In this document: in pieces, positions 11,373 to 19,525 of the stretch | How the letters are laid out: every line of letters starts with the position of its first letter | Position numbering within the stretch: the stretch's first letter is position 1 | Origin: an uncultured Tateyamaria sp. | Lineage (GTDB): Bacteria; Pseudomonadota; Alphaproteobacteria; Rhodobacterales; Rhodobacteraceae | DNA: 64,000 bases | NCBI RefSeq assembly: GCF_947503415.1 | Contig: NZ_CANNDS010000001.1 | Span: 2,142,501-2,206,500 of the forward strand | Direction of reading: 5' to 3' | The notes under the pieces: generated by a model | The model's database searches: none | Told to the model about the DNA's origin: nothing | What the model saw: the letters and a program-made list of their open reading frames with translations, nothing else | Made by a program: the position numbers and the translations under genes

Positions 11373-12602
11373 ATGAAGCCGCCGAACAGGTTGGGAGATG
11401 CCTTGCAAGACGTTCAATCCATATTCCAGCAAGTCAAAGCGTTCCGAAACTGGCGAAAACAACAAAGGCGAAGGATCTCGAGGTATCACGAACTTCAGAC
11501 GGCAGAACATGATTGGAGTGTGCGAGAAGAAATTGAGGGACCGAATACGACACTAAGTTATGGTCCTTACAGTTTTCAAATGTCCGTTTTGAATGGCGTC
11601 TCTGAGTTGCCCGGTCTGAGAGATCATACTGCACTGGCCTTGGCCGGGGTTTCCATGTCGATCAACGCTCAACTCACATATGATGGGCCGGTTTCGAAGG
11701 GAATGGCGCGGCAAATCGACGAACTGTCCAATGCATACCGTTTATGGACAATAGATGGGCTGGCGCCTTTGCGGTTGTCGCTGAGCAATGTTGTTGATGA
11801 CGAACACCCGCGCAACGACATCGCACAAACCGGTGTCATATGTCTGAGCGGTGGATTGGATTCAATGTATGCCGCGTTGCAGGCAAAAGAGGACGGCGAT
11901 GTTCACCACGCGCTGCTGGTTGCGGGCCTCGACTACGACTCAAGCACTGCGCCAGGGTTCGTGGAACTGCGAGCGCGTGTTGAAAACATTGCGAGAGCAT
12001 TTGGATTTGAGATGCTGTTCGTCAATTCCAGCATCAGGGACAACAAATATGTCTGGAGCCAAATGCATGGCTTGAATTTGGGAGCGTGTTTGAATCTCTT
12101 CTCGGATCAGTTCAAGTTTGGTGTAATTGCGCAAGACAACACAACAGTTCAGAACCTGCACCGGCATCCCTGGGGCAACCACATCGCGCTGGATGGACTT
12201 ATGTCCACGGAACGTTTCGGTATCAGGACATATGGTCAAAATGCGGATCGCGTAGAAAAATTACGTCGTATTCTGGAGTGGAATGAAGATGTCGTGCGGC
12301 ATTTATCCGTCTGTTTTTCTGATCGGAGTACAGGCGGTAATTGTGGTCACTGTCCAAAATGTTGCCGTCTGCGCGCAACGTTTGAGGCACTTGGTGTTTC
12401 GGACAACGGTCTTTTTGAGACTTACCCCGATCTTGCAACTTGCTTCAGGGAGATGAAGGTTCCGCGCAAGATCGCCGCAATTCGGGGGATGATGTGCCGC
12501 ACAAGCGAAGTCGCTATCGCGCTGCAAGATGGGGCCACGCGAGACGCGGTTGTCGGGTTGGAAAACAGGCTGCGCGAGGCGTTTGTCGCGGCAACCGAAT
12601 AA
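11373..12602 (+). CDS. QueC-like PP-loop ATP pyrophosphatase domain protein
   Basis: 409 residues. The PP-loop motif SGGLDS is at residues 159-164, preceded by a hydrophobic strand (VICL), and a four-cysteine cluster lies at C314 and in CGHCPKC (C324, C327, C330) followed by CRLR. This combination is that of QueC-like adenylating enzymes, which use ATP to activate a carboxylate and bind zinc. The first 150 residues do not match QueC and are unrecognised. No other queuosine genes are nearby, so a role in 7-deazaguanine synthesis is not supported. GC content is visibly lower than that of its neighbours, suggesting transfer. ATG 11373 lacks a good ribosome site; TTG 11403 after GGGAG is a possible alternative start. 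Confidence 0.75.
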   Translation: MKPPNRLGDALQDVQSIFQQVKAFRNWRKQQRRRISRYHELQTAEHDWSVREEIEGPNTTLSYGPYSFQMSVLNGVSELPGLRDHTALALAGVSMSINAQLTYDGPVSKGMARQIDELSNAYRLWTIDGLAPLRLSLSNVVDDEHPRNDIAQTGVICLSGGLDSMYAALQAKEDGDVHHALLVAGLDYDSSTAPGFVELRARVENIARAFGFEMLFVNSSIRDNKYVWSQMHGLNLGACLNLFSDQFKFGVIAQDNTTVQNLHRHPWGNHIALDGLMSTERFGIRTYGQNADRVEKLRRILEWNEDVVRHLSVCFSDRSTGGNCGHCPKCCRLRATFEALGVSDNGLFETYPDLATCFREMKVPRKIAAIRGMMCRTSEVAIALQDGATRDAVVGLENRLREAFVAATE

Positions 12603-12789
12603 AACGAGGCACGCGGCCGCCTGTTCACGTTTGTCGTGCAATCGCACACCGCTTTTCTGTTGAACCGGCTAGATCGTGCGCTGCCTTTGCTCTGATCAGC
12701 ATTGGTTTACTTGCAATGCAGGTTGAACGTCGCATCGCTTTGCGCTGAGTGGGTGGCGCGGGAGTTCACGCGGTTCCGGCTGTGACACC

Positions 12790-13000
12790 TCCAAGAGACT
12801 GCAGAGACAGGGGTAGCGATGGCGCGTTGTGCCTCTAAACCCTTTTGCACGCGGTCCATCGCAAAGCGGGTGCAGTCGGTTGTGATCTCCTTGCGCGATG
12901 GCAGGGTTGGAGGCCGAGCGGGCGGCGGCAATGGGGTGTTCTTTGGTCGGAGGGCTGGTGATAGTGTCGTGGGCTTGTGTGGGATGGGAATTGACCTGGT
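12790..13000 (-). pseudogene. Decayed duplicate of the phasin gene and its 5' region
   Basis: On the reverse strand, ITTDCTRFAMDRVQKGLEAQ closely matches ITTECTRFAMDRVQKDFEAQ of the intact phasin, and the upstream DNA (for example TGTGTGGGATGGGAATTGA) also matches the region upstream of that gene. The copy has several deletions and the frame is lost on both sides, so no phasin can be made. The intact and decayed copies flank the QueC-like gene. Confidence 0.75.
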
Positions 13001-13046
13001 CCGGCGGGACCGGAAGCGGCGATATGGGCCGACGACGTCCACAGAA

Positions 13047-14024
13047 ATGCCTTATATTGAGGCTATGTCGCGACAAGCAAAGACAGCGGCAGAGTGGGAC
13101 ATGGTATCCAACGACACAAAGCGCGCGCTACGTCGAGAATTGGAGTTGGTCCGTTCGACGAGCGCCCGCGCATCCGGCAAAATGATTGGTGCATCGCAGG
13201 CAGATTGGCAGCACGGCGCAATTGGCAAAACGTTGGATCGTTTGGCTGGTGTGACCAAGGACTTATTGACCGGTAAGACCTCGGTTGAGGAGGCGCGCGC
13301 TTTCACCGGGCGATGTGCGCCCGTGGAGACCCGAATGGACCGTCAACGGGTTCGGGCGGCGCGGTCTGTGTCAGAAATTTCGGCTGAGTTGGCCAAGCTG
13401 CCCCGTGTTCAGGTGCGCCGCAGTCCGTCCGGTATCAAGACTGTCCGGGATATCGCATTTGCGAAAGGCGATGTTGGCTTGTTTGGGCAGCCTGTTCCCC
13501 GTGCCGGTGAGAACAAAGACGACCTTTGCAGGGGTGTCAGAACAATGTTTCAAAGGGCGATGTTTCCGCCCTTTGAGTGTGATGCCCGTCGGCAGGAATT
13601 GAAACGGCATGGGTATGTGGAGGCGTACCCGGAGGACCACGTCTGGATATCGGATTCAGAGTCCGATGCTTCACAGATTACATTTAAAGCGCAGCGTGCG
13701 GTCAAAGCTACGTATGGAGGGCGCGAGATCGAAGACGTATCCATGGATGTCCGTGTCTTTAAGCTGGACCTGTCGTCTGCATTGGGAGCGGCGTTTATGG
13801 GCGATGTACAAGATATCTGGAGGCGCTTTGAACACCGTCCGTGTTTTGTGTTGAAGGTAAGCATGGGGCCGCGTGCGAGAGAGAAGATGCGGACACATCT
13901 GTTTGGAAGTTCGTTTTCAGATGACCACCCCTGGTACGTCCAAGCGGTTGAATGGGCGGCTTTTGCGACGGTCGACGAAAACGCGCCTGTGCTTGGATCT
14001 GCAAAATACGAAGAATTTGTGTGA
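13047..14024 (+). CDS. Unrecognised 325-residue protein
   Basis: I do not recognise this gene. The frame is open from 12819, but its first part lies over the phasin relic, so I place the start at ATG 13047 (MPYIEAMSRQAK); ATG 13065 is equally possible. The product looks soluble. It has a charged, helical N-terminal third with many Arg/Lys/Ala, and a C-terminal half with more globular character (DVRVFKLDLSSALGAAFMG, HRPCFVLKVSMGPRAREK). No signal peptide, membrane helix or catalytic motif is evident. It follows the QueC-like gene by about 440 bp and may or may not belong to the same cassette. Base composition is mixed. Confidence 0.55.
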   Translation: MPYIEAMSRQAKTAAEWDMVSNDTKRALRRELELVRSTSARASGKMIGASQADWQHGAIGKTLDRLAGVTKDLLTGKTSVEEARAFTGRCAPVETRMDRQRVRAARSVSEISAELAKLPRVQVRRSPSGIKTVRDIAFAKGDVGLFGQPVPRAGENKDDLCRGVRTMFQRAMFPPFECDARRQELKRHGYVEAYPEDHVWISDSESDASQITFKAQRAVKATYGGREIEDVSMDVRVFKLDLSSALGAAFMGDVQDIWRRFEHRPCFVLKVSMGPRAREKMRTHLFGSSFSDDHPWYVQAVEWAAFATVDENAPVLGSAKYEEFV

Positions 14025-14327
14025 GCCCCCTTTGGGTGCGGCAGGCTTGCGCAAAGGTGAAGGGCAGACTGCCCACCCTACGTTGGGCTGGCTTTGCCGG
14101 GCTGAAGCACGGCCTACGGTGGGGGACGCAATGGTGGGCGGAATGCCCGCCCTACGGGTTGACCCCACCCCATGCCTGCCTTAACAGACCCCATCGGCAA
14201 GGCCCCGGATTCGTCCGGGGCTTTGTTATTGCTCGTTTGAGTACACTACCGGGCACCTTCGGGGGCCTTTAACCATAGGCGGGGGTCATCGGACCAACCG
14301 TCGTTTAGCAAAACGGAAGACAGTAAC
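14025..14327 (+). other. Intergenic region with repeats and terminator before rplB
   Basis: 303 bp with no gene. It contains GC-rich near-palindromes (GGGCAGACTGCCC at 14062-14074; GGGCGGAATGCCCGCCC at about 14138), a strong terminator (14202) and the rplB leader. The 13-mer GGGCAGACTGCCC recurs at 35200-35212. I could not find a convincing -35/-10 pair for rplB. Confidence 0.6.
14202..14230 (+). terminator. Terminator at the end of the first insert
   Basis: GCCCCGGA (14202-14209), a TTCG tetraloop and TCCGGGGC (14214-14221), then TTTGTTATT. It would stop transcription from the unknown gene before rplB. Confidence 0.9.
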
Positions 14328-15170
14328 ATGGCACTCAAGTCGTATAAGCCGACGACGCCGGGCCAGCGTGGGCTGGTTCTGATCGACCGTTCGGAGCTGT
14401 GGAAGGGGCGCCCCGTCAAGGCGCTGACCGAAGGTCTCACCAAGAATGGTGGCCGCAACAACACCGGACGGATCACGATGCGCCGCAAAGGCGGGGGCGC
14501 AAAGCGTCTCTATCGGATCGTCGATTTCAAACGGAACAAGATGGATGTCACGGCCGTGGTCGTGCGCATCGAATATGACCCCAACCGGACCGCGTTCATC
14601 GCCCTCGTGCAATACGAAGATGGCGAGCAGGCCTATGTCCTGGCCCCGCAGCGTCTGGCTGTTGGTGACAAGATCATTTCGAGCCAGAAGGCGGACATCA
14701 AGCCCGGCAACACCATGCCGTTCTCGGGCATGCCCATCGGGACAATCGTGCACAACATCGAGCTGAAGCCCGGCAAGGGTGGTCAGATCGCGCGTGCCGC
14801 TGGTACTTACGCCCAGTTCGTGGGTCGTGATGGGGGCTATGCCCAGATCCGCCTGAGTTCGGGCGAGCTGCGTCTGGTCCGTCAGGAATGCCGCGCCACC
14901 GTTGGTGCCGTCAGCAACCCCGACAACTCGAACCAGAACTACGGTAAAGCCGGTCGCATGCGTCACAAGGGCATTCGCCCGAGTGTCCGTGGTGTCGTCA
15001 TGAACCCGATCGATCACCCCCATGGTGGTGGTGAAGGCCGGACCTCCGGTGGTCGTCACCCTGTGTCCCCATGGGGCAAGCCGACCAAGGGTGCCCGTAC
15101 CCGCAACAAGAACAAAGCGTCGCAAAAGCTGATCATCCGCTCGCGTCACGCCAAGAAGAAGGGGCGTTAA
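14328..15170 (+). CDS. rplB: 50S ribosomal protein L2
   Basis: 280 residues, near the usual 275. L2 is needed for subunit joining and peptidyl-transferase assembly. It starts [20 protein letters not shown] and has the conserved C-terminal [20 protein letters not shown] block with the essential histidine (HPHGGGEG). It opens the second ribosomal block, after a terminator, so it must have its own promoter or depend on read-through. rpsS follows 3 bp later. Confidence 0.97.
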   Translation: MALKSYKPTTPGQRGLVLIDRSELWKGRPVKALTEGLTKNGGRNNTGRITMRRKGGGAKRLYRIVDFKRNKMDVTAVVVRIEYDPNRTAFIALVQYEDGEQAYVLAPQRLAVGDKIISSQKADIKPGNTMPFSGMPIGTIVHNIELKPGKGGQIARAAGTYAQFVGRDGGYAQIRLSSGELRLVRQECRATVGAVSNPDNSNQNYGKAGRMRHKGIRPSVRGVVMNPIDHPHGGGEGRTSGGRHPVSPWGKPTKGARTRNKNKASQKLIIRSRHAKKKGR

Positions 15171-15173
15171 GAT

Positions 15174-15452
15174 ATGTCTCGTTCAGTTTGGAAAGGTCCG
15201 TTTGTCGACAGCTATGTGCTGAAGAAAGCGGAAGCGTCGCGCGAGAGCGGTCGCAACGAAGTCATCAAGATCTGGTCCCGTCGGTCCACCATTCTGCCCC
15301 AGTTCGTGGGGCTGACATTTGGTGTGTACAACGGCCACAAGCATATTCCCGTGAACGTGTCCGAAGAGATGATCGGTCAGAAGTTCGGGGAATATTCGCC
15401 CACGCGGACCTATTACGGTCATGCGGCTGACAAGAAGGCGAAACGCAAATGA
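15174..15452 (+). CDS. rpsS: 30S ribosomal protein S19
   Basis: 92 residues, standard. It starts [20 protein letters not shown] and contains [20 protein letters not shown] and YNGHKHIPV, typical of S19, which binds 16S rRNA in the head next to S13. It overlaps rplV by 4 bp, so the genes are likely coupled. Confidence 0.97.
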   Translation: MSRSVWKGPFVDSYVLKKAEASRESGRNEVIKIWSRRSTILPQFVGLTFGVYNGHKHIPVNVSEEMIGQKFGEYSPTRTYYGHAADKKAKRK

Positions 15453-15841
15453 GCAAGGATAAGAATCCACGCCGCGTGGCGGACAATGAAGCGATGGCGA
15501 AGACGCGCATGTTGCGCACGTCTCCGCAGAAGCTGAACCTGGTTGCCCAGATGATCCGCGGCAAGAAGGTCGATAAGGCCCTGACCGATCTGACGTTCTC
15601 GAAAAAGCGCATCGCGCAGGACGTCAAGAAGTGCCTGCAGTCGGCCATCGCCAACGCTGAAAACAACCACAACCTGGACGTTGACGAGCTGATCGTTGCC
15701 GAAGCCTGGGTTGGCAAGAACCTGACCATGAAACGCGGGCGTCCCCGGGCGCGTGGCCGTTTCGGCAAGATCATGAAGCCCTTTGCGGAAATCACGATCA
15801 AGGTGCGTCAAGTTGAAGAAGTTTCAGGGGAGCAAGCCTGA
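15449..15841 (+). CDS. rplV: 50S ribosomal protein L22
   Basis: 130 residues. L22 has a long beta hairpin lining the exit tunnel. The N-terminus is extended by about 15 residues ([19 protein letters not shown]) before the core [20 protein letters not shown]. The tunnel hairpin with [15 protein letters not shown] is intact, so no macrolide-resistance deletion is visible. It shares 1 bp with rpsC (TGATG). Confidence 0.96.
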   Translation: MSKDKNPRRVADNEAMAKTRMLRTSPQKLNLVAQMIRGKKVDKALTDLTFSKKRIAQDVKKCLQSAIANAENNHNLDVDELIVAEAWVGKNLTMKRGRPRARGRFGKIMKPFAEITIKVRQVEEVSGEQA

Positions 15842-16548
15842 TGGGGAATAAAGTCAATCCGATTGGCATGCGCCTGCAGGTGAACCGTACATGGGACAGC
15901 CGCTGGTATGCCGACACCAAGGATTACGGTGATCTTCTGCTGGAAGATCTGAAGATCCGTGATTTCATCAAGACCGAGTGCAAGCAGGCCGGTGTGGCCC
16001 GTGTGATCATCGAGCGTCCGCACAAGAAGTGCCGCGTCACGATCCACACAGCCCGCCCCGGTGTCATCATAGGCAAGAAAGGTGCAGACATCGAAGGTCT
16101 GCGCAAGAAGCTGGCCAAGCTGACCGACAGCGAGCTGCATCTCAACATCGTTGAGGTCCGCAAGCCCGAGCTGGACGCGGCCCTTGTTGGCGAGTCCATT
16201 GCGCAGCAGCTGGAGCGTCGTGTGTCCTTCCGCCGTGCCATGAAGCGCGCCGTGCAGAACGCCATGCGTATGGGTGCCTTGGGCATCCGCGTGAACGTGG
16301 CCGGTCGTCTGGGGGGGGCAGAGATTGCCCGCACCGAGTGGTACCGTGAGGGCCGTGTGCCCCTTCACACCCTGCGTGCTGACATCGACTACGCACATGT
16401 CGAGGCGGAAACCGCCTATGGCATCATCGGGATCAAGACCTGGATCTTCAAAGGTGAGATCATGGAACATGACCCCGCTGCGCGTGATCGCAAGGCCCAA
16501 GAACTCCAGGACGGTCCGGCCCCACGTGGTGCCGGTGGCCGTCGCTAA
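15841..16548 (+). CDS. rpsC: 30S ribosomal protein S3
   Basis: 235 residues, normal length. S3 lies at the mRNA entry site. The N-terminal [20 protein letters not shown] and the KH domain loop [19 protein letters not shown] are clear, followed by the C-terminal domain with [12 protein letters not shown]. It starts within the rplV stop codon; rplP follows after 12 bp with AAAGGAGAG in front. Confidence 0.97.
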   Translation: MGNKVNPIGMRLQVNRTWDSRWYADTKDYGDLLLEDLKIRDFIKTECKQAGVARVIIERPHKKCRVTIHTARPGVIIGKKGADIEGLRKKLAKLTDSELHLNIVEVRKPELDAALVGESIAQQLERRVSFRRAMKRAVQNAMRMGALGIRVNVAGRLGGAEIARTEWYREGRVPLHTLRADIDYAHVEAETAYGIIGIKTWIFKGEIMEHDPAARDRKAQELQDGPAPRGAGGRR

Positions 16549-16560
16549 AGGAGAGTAGAG

Positions 16561-16974
16561 ATGCTTCAACCAAAGCGTACGAAGTTCCGTAAGCAGTTCA
16601 AAGGCTCGATCAAGGGTCAGGCAAAGGGCGGGTCCGACCTGAACTTTGGCACCTACGGCCTGAAGGCACTGCAGCCCGAGCGGGTCACCGCCCGTCAGAT
16701 CGAAGCCGCGCGTCGTGCGATGACGCGTCACATGAAACGTCAGGGCCGGGTCTGGATCCGGATTTTCCCCGACGTGCCTGTGACCGCCAAGCCGATCGAA
16801 GTGCGGATGGGTAAGGGCAAGGGCTCGGTCGACCGTTGGGCGGCCAAGGTCAAACCCGGCCGCGTGATGTTCGAGATCGACGGTGTGAATGATGATGTCG
16901 CGCGCGAAGCGCTGCGTCTGGCGGCGATGAAGCTGCCGATCAAGACACGCGTTGTAGTGAGAGAAGACTGGTAA
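16561..16974 (+). CDS. rplP: 50S ribosomal protein L16
   Basis: 137 residues, usual length. L16 contacts the A-site tRNA. It starts [19 protein letters not shown] and has the conserved [21 protein letters not shown] block. In the classical S10 operon rpmC comes next, but here a terminator follows 73 bp after the stop and rpmC lies 5 kb away. Confidence 0.97.
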   Translation: MLQPKRTKFRKQFKGSIKGQAKGGSDLNFGTYGLKALQPERVTARQIEAARRAMTRHMKRQGRVWIRIFPDVPVTAKPIEVRMGKGKGSVDRWAAKVKPGRVMFEIDGVNDDVAREALRLAAMKLPIKTRVVVREDW

Positions 16975-17047
16975 GTCTTCTCTCAACAGTGTGCGGCAGG
17001 GTATTTGCAACGCAAATGCACGAGAGCAGCACCCGGTAGACATTGAG

Positions 17048-17079
17048 AACCCTCGGCGTGAGAGCGCCGGGGGTTTTCT
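17048..17079 (+). terminator. Terminator ending the rplB-rplP block
   Basis: AACCCTCGGCG (17048-17058) pairs with CGCCGGGGGTT (17065-17075), with one GU pair and a 6-nt loop, followed by TTTTCTA. Confidence 0.93.
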
Positions 17080-17102
17080 ATTCCCATTCTACTATAGAAA
17101 CT

Positions 17103-17174
17103 GAGTTTTCCACAGAGTGTTGACGAGTCATGTGAGTCTCCCAATGGATTCTTGTGGATGCCACCCTCTGAAGT
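17103..17174 (+). promoter_or_regulatory. Possible promoter in the second insert
   Basis: TTGACC at 17174-17179 and CTATTA at 17197-17202 with a 17-bp spacer. It could serve the small membrane protein gene 45 bp further on. The site runs 17174-17202; the listed end coordinate should be read as 17202. Confidence 0.3.
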
Positions 17175-17247
17175 TGACCGCCTGTGAAGCCGTACGCTAT
17201 TAGCGGAGCTAGGAGCTTCATTCATCATTCTATAGCGAGGAATGTAT

Positions 17248-17427
17248 ATGGAGTTCTGGACCACCCTTAGAGAAGCGGAATTGGACCTTTTCCTTATGTC
17301 CGGAAATGGCTTGGGCGCGGTGCTGTTGGCGCTGGTTGCATTGGCTGTAGTCTTGCGGAGCAGGCGGGGGGACAGTTTGGCTGCTTTTTTCAAATTTCTT
17401 CCCAAATCGAACAAGCGCAACGAGTGA
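17248..17427 (+). CDS. Small predicted single-span membrane protein
   Basis: 59 residues if started at ATG 17248, which has GAGGA 6 nt upstream (an ATG at 17242 is too close to it). The middle is one hydrophobic helix (GLGAVLLALVALAVVL) followed by a basic RSRRGD, so the C-terminus with KFLPKSNKRNE would face the cytoplasm. I do not recognise the family. It lies alone between the rplP terminator and a folded element at 17440-17585. A good ribosome site and a sensible topology argue for a real gene, but length and lack of homologues known to me keep confidence low. Confidence 0.42.
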   Translation: MEFWTTLREAELDLFLMSGNGLGAVLLALVALAVVLRSRRGDSLAAFFKFLPKSNKRNE

Positions 17428-17439
17428 ATTGCATCCCAA

Positions 17440-17458
17440 GCCGGGCACCTAGCCCGGC
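17440..17458 (+). other. Hairpin GCCGGGC-ACCTA-GCCCGGC
   Basis: A 7-bp perfect stem with 5-nt loop, directly before and overlapping by 3 bp the long inverted repeat at 17456-17585. The two structures cannot both form completely, so they could be alternative folds. No T-tract. Confidence 0.6.
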
Positions 17459-17585
17459 CAGCGCCCGACCGACCTCCCCCCGGAGGGCGGGCGCTATGTC
17501 GACATCCGCGCTGAGCGGTGATGTTGTGCCTGACGGTGAGGGGTCGCTCTGTTCAGAAGCCCTCCAGGTCGGTCGGGCGCTGGCC
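17456..17585 (+). ncRNA. Candidate structured RNA: 20-bp plus 7-bp closing stem around a hairpin
   Basis: A 20-bp arm (17456-17475) is a perfect inverted copy of 17566-17585. After a six-C bulge (17476-17481), GGAGGGC (17482-17488) also pairs with GCCCTCC (17559-17565), giving 27 closing pairs. Inside, ACATCCGC and GCG-GT-GATGT (17502-17524) form a hairpin around GCTGA, leaving unpaired stretches on both sides. The strand is assumed. No Rfam family was recognised; the open-bubble shape recalls 6S RNA, but no diagnostic bases were identified. It could instead be a small palindromic DNA element; no target-site duplication is visible. Confidence 0.5.
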
Positions 17586-17632
17586 TTTGTGGAGCCTTGA
17601 GAAATGTGAGGAGATCGAAGACATTATAGATC

Positions 17633-17890
17633 ATGAAAGTTCAATTCTCTGATTGGCCTCTAGATGGTACTAACACTGTGATCGCAAAGTTGCTATTTGG
17701 GGCGTGTACCGAAATGGGCTACTGCCTGTCACAAGATGACAATGACAGAATTTGTGCCATGTCTCTCAATACAATTGGTGAGTTTGCGTCAGAGGTCATG
17801 ATGGCAGAGGGATTGTTGCCCGAAATGCACAAGGGACTGTTTCGAGACCTGTGTGCGTGGGTCTGCGAAAAGCAATCCAAACTCTCGTAA
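17633..17890 (+). CDS. Hypothetical 85-residue protein
   Basis: Starts MKVQFSDWPLDGTNTVIAKL and ends CAWVCEKQSKLS; soluble, with four cysteines and an amphipathic C-terminal half. I do not recognise it. No good ribosome site is seen close to the ATG; GAGGAGATC is about 17 nt away. It lies 48 bp after the folded element, in DNA of lower GC than the ribosomal blocks. It may be a transferred or narrowly distributed gene, or not a gene at all. Confidence 0.38.
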   Translation: MKVQFSDWPLDGTNTVIAKLLFGACTEMGYCLSQDDNDRICAMSLNTIGEFASEVMMAEGLLPEMHKGLFRDLCAWVCEKQSKLS

Positions 17891-18224
17891 AGCCTTGGTC
17901 TGTCTACGTGTTGCCCAAAGCGCGGAATCAAGGCCGCAGGCCGCCGCGCCATTGACAGGCCACCCCCGGGCCTGTCGATACGTCTAACGCCAGCACACCG
18001 CTCGGGTCGAAGATGTGTTTGGCTTCCATAAAGCGCTGTAGAATATCCGTTGGGTCGACAGACCGTGGCCTGTCCCCTCTCGGCAGATTTGGCAATTGCC
18101 AAATCGCCTGCCGGGCAAATGATGCCGCGGCTTTGCGCCTTGGTTATCACTGGGCCTATTCAACGGTGGCTATTATCCGCGGGATGTCTAAGCTGGCTCA
18201 CACCCCCACAGCGAGGCGCGCATC
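17891..18224. other. Intergenic stretch with hairpins and a possible coding relic
   Basis: 334 bp without an intact gene. It holds the hairpin GACAGGCC / GGCCTGTC (17954-17961 with 17969-17976) and the perfect 20-bp palindrome at 18086-18105. On the reverse strand, 18065-17935 reads QRFMEAKHIFDPSGVLALD and more, which looks like the C-terminus of an oxidoreductase without the rest of the gene. Confidence 0.5.
18086..18105. repeat. Perfect 20-bp palindrome GATTTGGCAA/TTGCCAAATC
   Basis: Exactly palindromic, with weaker pairing continuing outward (GGCA...CCTGCC). It is a single copy in this window and could be a dimeric regulator's site or a relic repeat. Confidence 0.7.
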
Positions 18225-18413
18225 ATGAAACACGTCCCCAAGCCCACCACCGACGAAGATCTGATCAAGCAATTCCTCGACAAGGGCGGTGAGGTCAAGA
18301 AGGGCAAGACCAAGCCGATGCCGGAGGGGCTGGGCCTGTCCAACAACCAGTGGGGCAACAAGCTGACCAAAGAGGAAAAGGCGGCCAGGAAGGCCGCAGA
18401 GACGCCCAAATAG
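18225..18413 (+). CDS. Small conserved-looking basic protein
   Basis: 62 residues, very Lys-rich, beginning MKHVPKPTTDEDLIKQFLDK and containing GLGLSNNQWGNKLTKEEKAA. It has the look of a small conserved alphaproteobacterial protein of unknown function, but I cannot name a family. No membrane segment or signal peptide. GAGG lies 9 nt before the ATG. The clean codon usage and charged helical C-terminus support a real gene. It sits alone in the second ribosomal insert, convergent with the carbonic anhydrase gene. Confidence 0.65.
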   Translation: MKHVPKPTTDEDLIKQFLDKGGEVKKGKTKPMPEGLGLSNNQWGNKLTKEEKAARKAAETPK

Positions 18414-18566
18414 GGCGCTGAACGTTTGGACCTACTTGGTCAAATGGCGTCTCGCCGCGTGCTTTTTCCAATGCCAGACGACACGAACATAGGTTCAGAT
18501 GGCCCTGCCGGACAGCATGGCGTGCCGGGCCCGTAAGGCGGACGTGTCGTCCGCCCCCGGTGACAC

Positions 18567-19424
18567 TTATCCGTCGATGTCCGAGATCAGATCCGGGTTT
18601 TTCACCAGATTGCGCACGCCGTGCGCCTTGCGTTCGTCGAAGATGTTGGCGCGCATCCATTCCGCGACCGACCCGATATAGAGCTTCTGGACCTGGGGCC
18701 GCACGCTCCAACTGACCTGTATGGGCGAGCCCTTTTCGTTGTAGTCGGGCCCGGTGGTGGAGCCGTCATAGGTGATCGGCGTGCCCGTGTCGGACGGAAT
18801 GTTCAGCGCCTGATGGTAGCCGTTCACCAGCCCCACTTCGGACAGCTCCATGAAGTCGGCGGCGCTGTCGTCGTTGACCAGCACGAACACCTGCGTCTCG
18901 ACCCGCAATTGCGGATTGATGATCGCCTCGCTCAGGCAGGACCCCAGCGTGGGGCCGGGGTCGATCTGGGCCGTGGTGTGGACATAGTGCACTTCGATCG
19001 TGTCGCCCGGCGCCAATGCGCCTTTGCCGTTCGAGGGGCCCACGGGATAGTCGACGGGGGTCAGTTCCGCCTCGGTCAGTGCGCCGTCATAGGCAAAGCC
19101 GGTGCCGTAGCCCGTCCCGTCGCCATTGCCGATATAGGTGGTGAATTCGCCGCCTGAATGTTCGGCCCCTTCGTGGAAGTGGATGTTGCACAGGTTCATC
19201 TCTGTGTAGGCGGGGGCCGCTTCGAACGCGCGGGCGTTGTCGCCTGTCAGCGTGTTGAGGTCGCGCGGGGCTTGCGGGCCGTAGCCTTTGCCAGCTGTCT
19301 CTGCCGCCAGTGCTGCGCGTTGGGCCGCGATCACGTCATCGCCAACAGGCTCCCCCTCGGCCAGAACCAGACCGGTCGATGCAAGCAGGGATGCGGTGGG
19401 CAGGAGGAAGCGTGGCAGAGGCAT
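18567..19424 (-). CDS. Delta-class carbonic anhydrase, exported
   Basis: 285 residues with a signal peptide (about residues 1-22, ending LVLA). The mature protein contains NLCNIHFHEGAEHSGGEF around residues 77-94, the metal-binding pattern of the delta-class carbonic anhydrase family; H82, H84 and H89 are candidate zinc ligands, and C79 may pair with the Cys in TLGSCLSEA. Other family blocks are GDTIEVHYVHTTAQ and RVETQVFVLVNDD. The enzyme would interconvert CO2 and bicarbonate in the periplasm. ATG 19424 is chosen since AAGGA is 7 nt upstream; ATG 19430 is too close. Family call is from sequence memory, substrate role from the family. Confidence 0.82.
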   Translation of the reverse strand: MPLPRFLLPTASLLASTGLVLAEGEPVGDDVIAAQRAALAAETAGKGYGPQAPRDLNTLTGDNARAFEAAPAYTEMNLCNIHFHEGAEHSGGEFTTYIGNGDGTGYGTGFAYDGALTEAELTPVDYPVGPSNGKGALAPGDTIEVHYVHTTAQIDPGPTLGSCLSEAIINPQLRVETQVFVLVNDDSAADFMELSEVGLVNGYHQALNIPSDTGTPITYDGSTTGPDYNEKGSPIQVSWSVRPQVQKLYIGSVAEWMRANIFDERKAHGVRNLVKNPDLISDIDG

Positions 19425-19525
19425 GGACATATCCTTTTGAGTGACTTGGGCGGGCGACACGCGCGCGGTGCGCTTGGCTATTCAAGTAGCGTGTTGCCGG
19501 GTGCTTCAAGCCAAATCGCCGTGAT

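Noticed and set aside
12819-13046. N-terminal extension of the unknown protein into the phasin relic
   Set aside because: This stretch is explained as antisense of duplicated phasin DNA, and no ribosome site supports ATG 12819.
10802-14024. Complete Qat or CBASS defence system around the QueC-like gene
   Set aside because: No QatA/B/D-like, nucleotidyltransferase or nuclease partner is recognisable next to it; only the PP-loop enzyme is shared.
17460-17590. MITE-type transposable element
   Set aside because: Terminal repeats fit, but no target-site duplication or second copy is present in the window, so a structured RNA is kept as the main idea.
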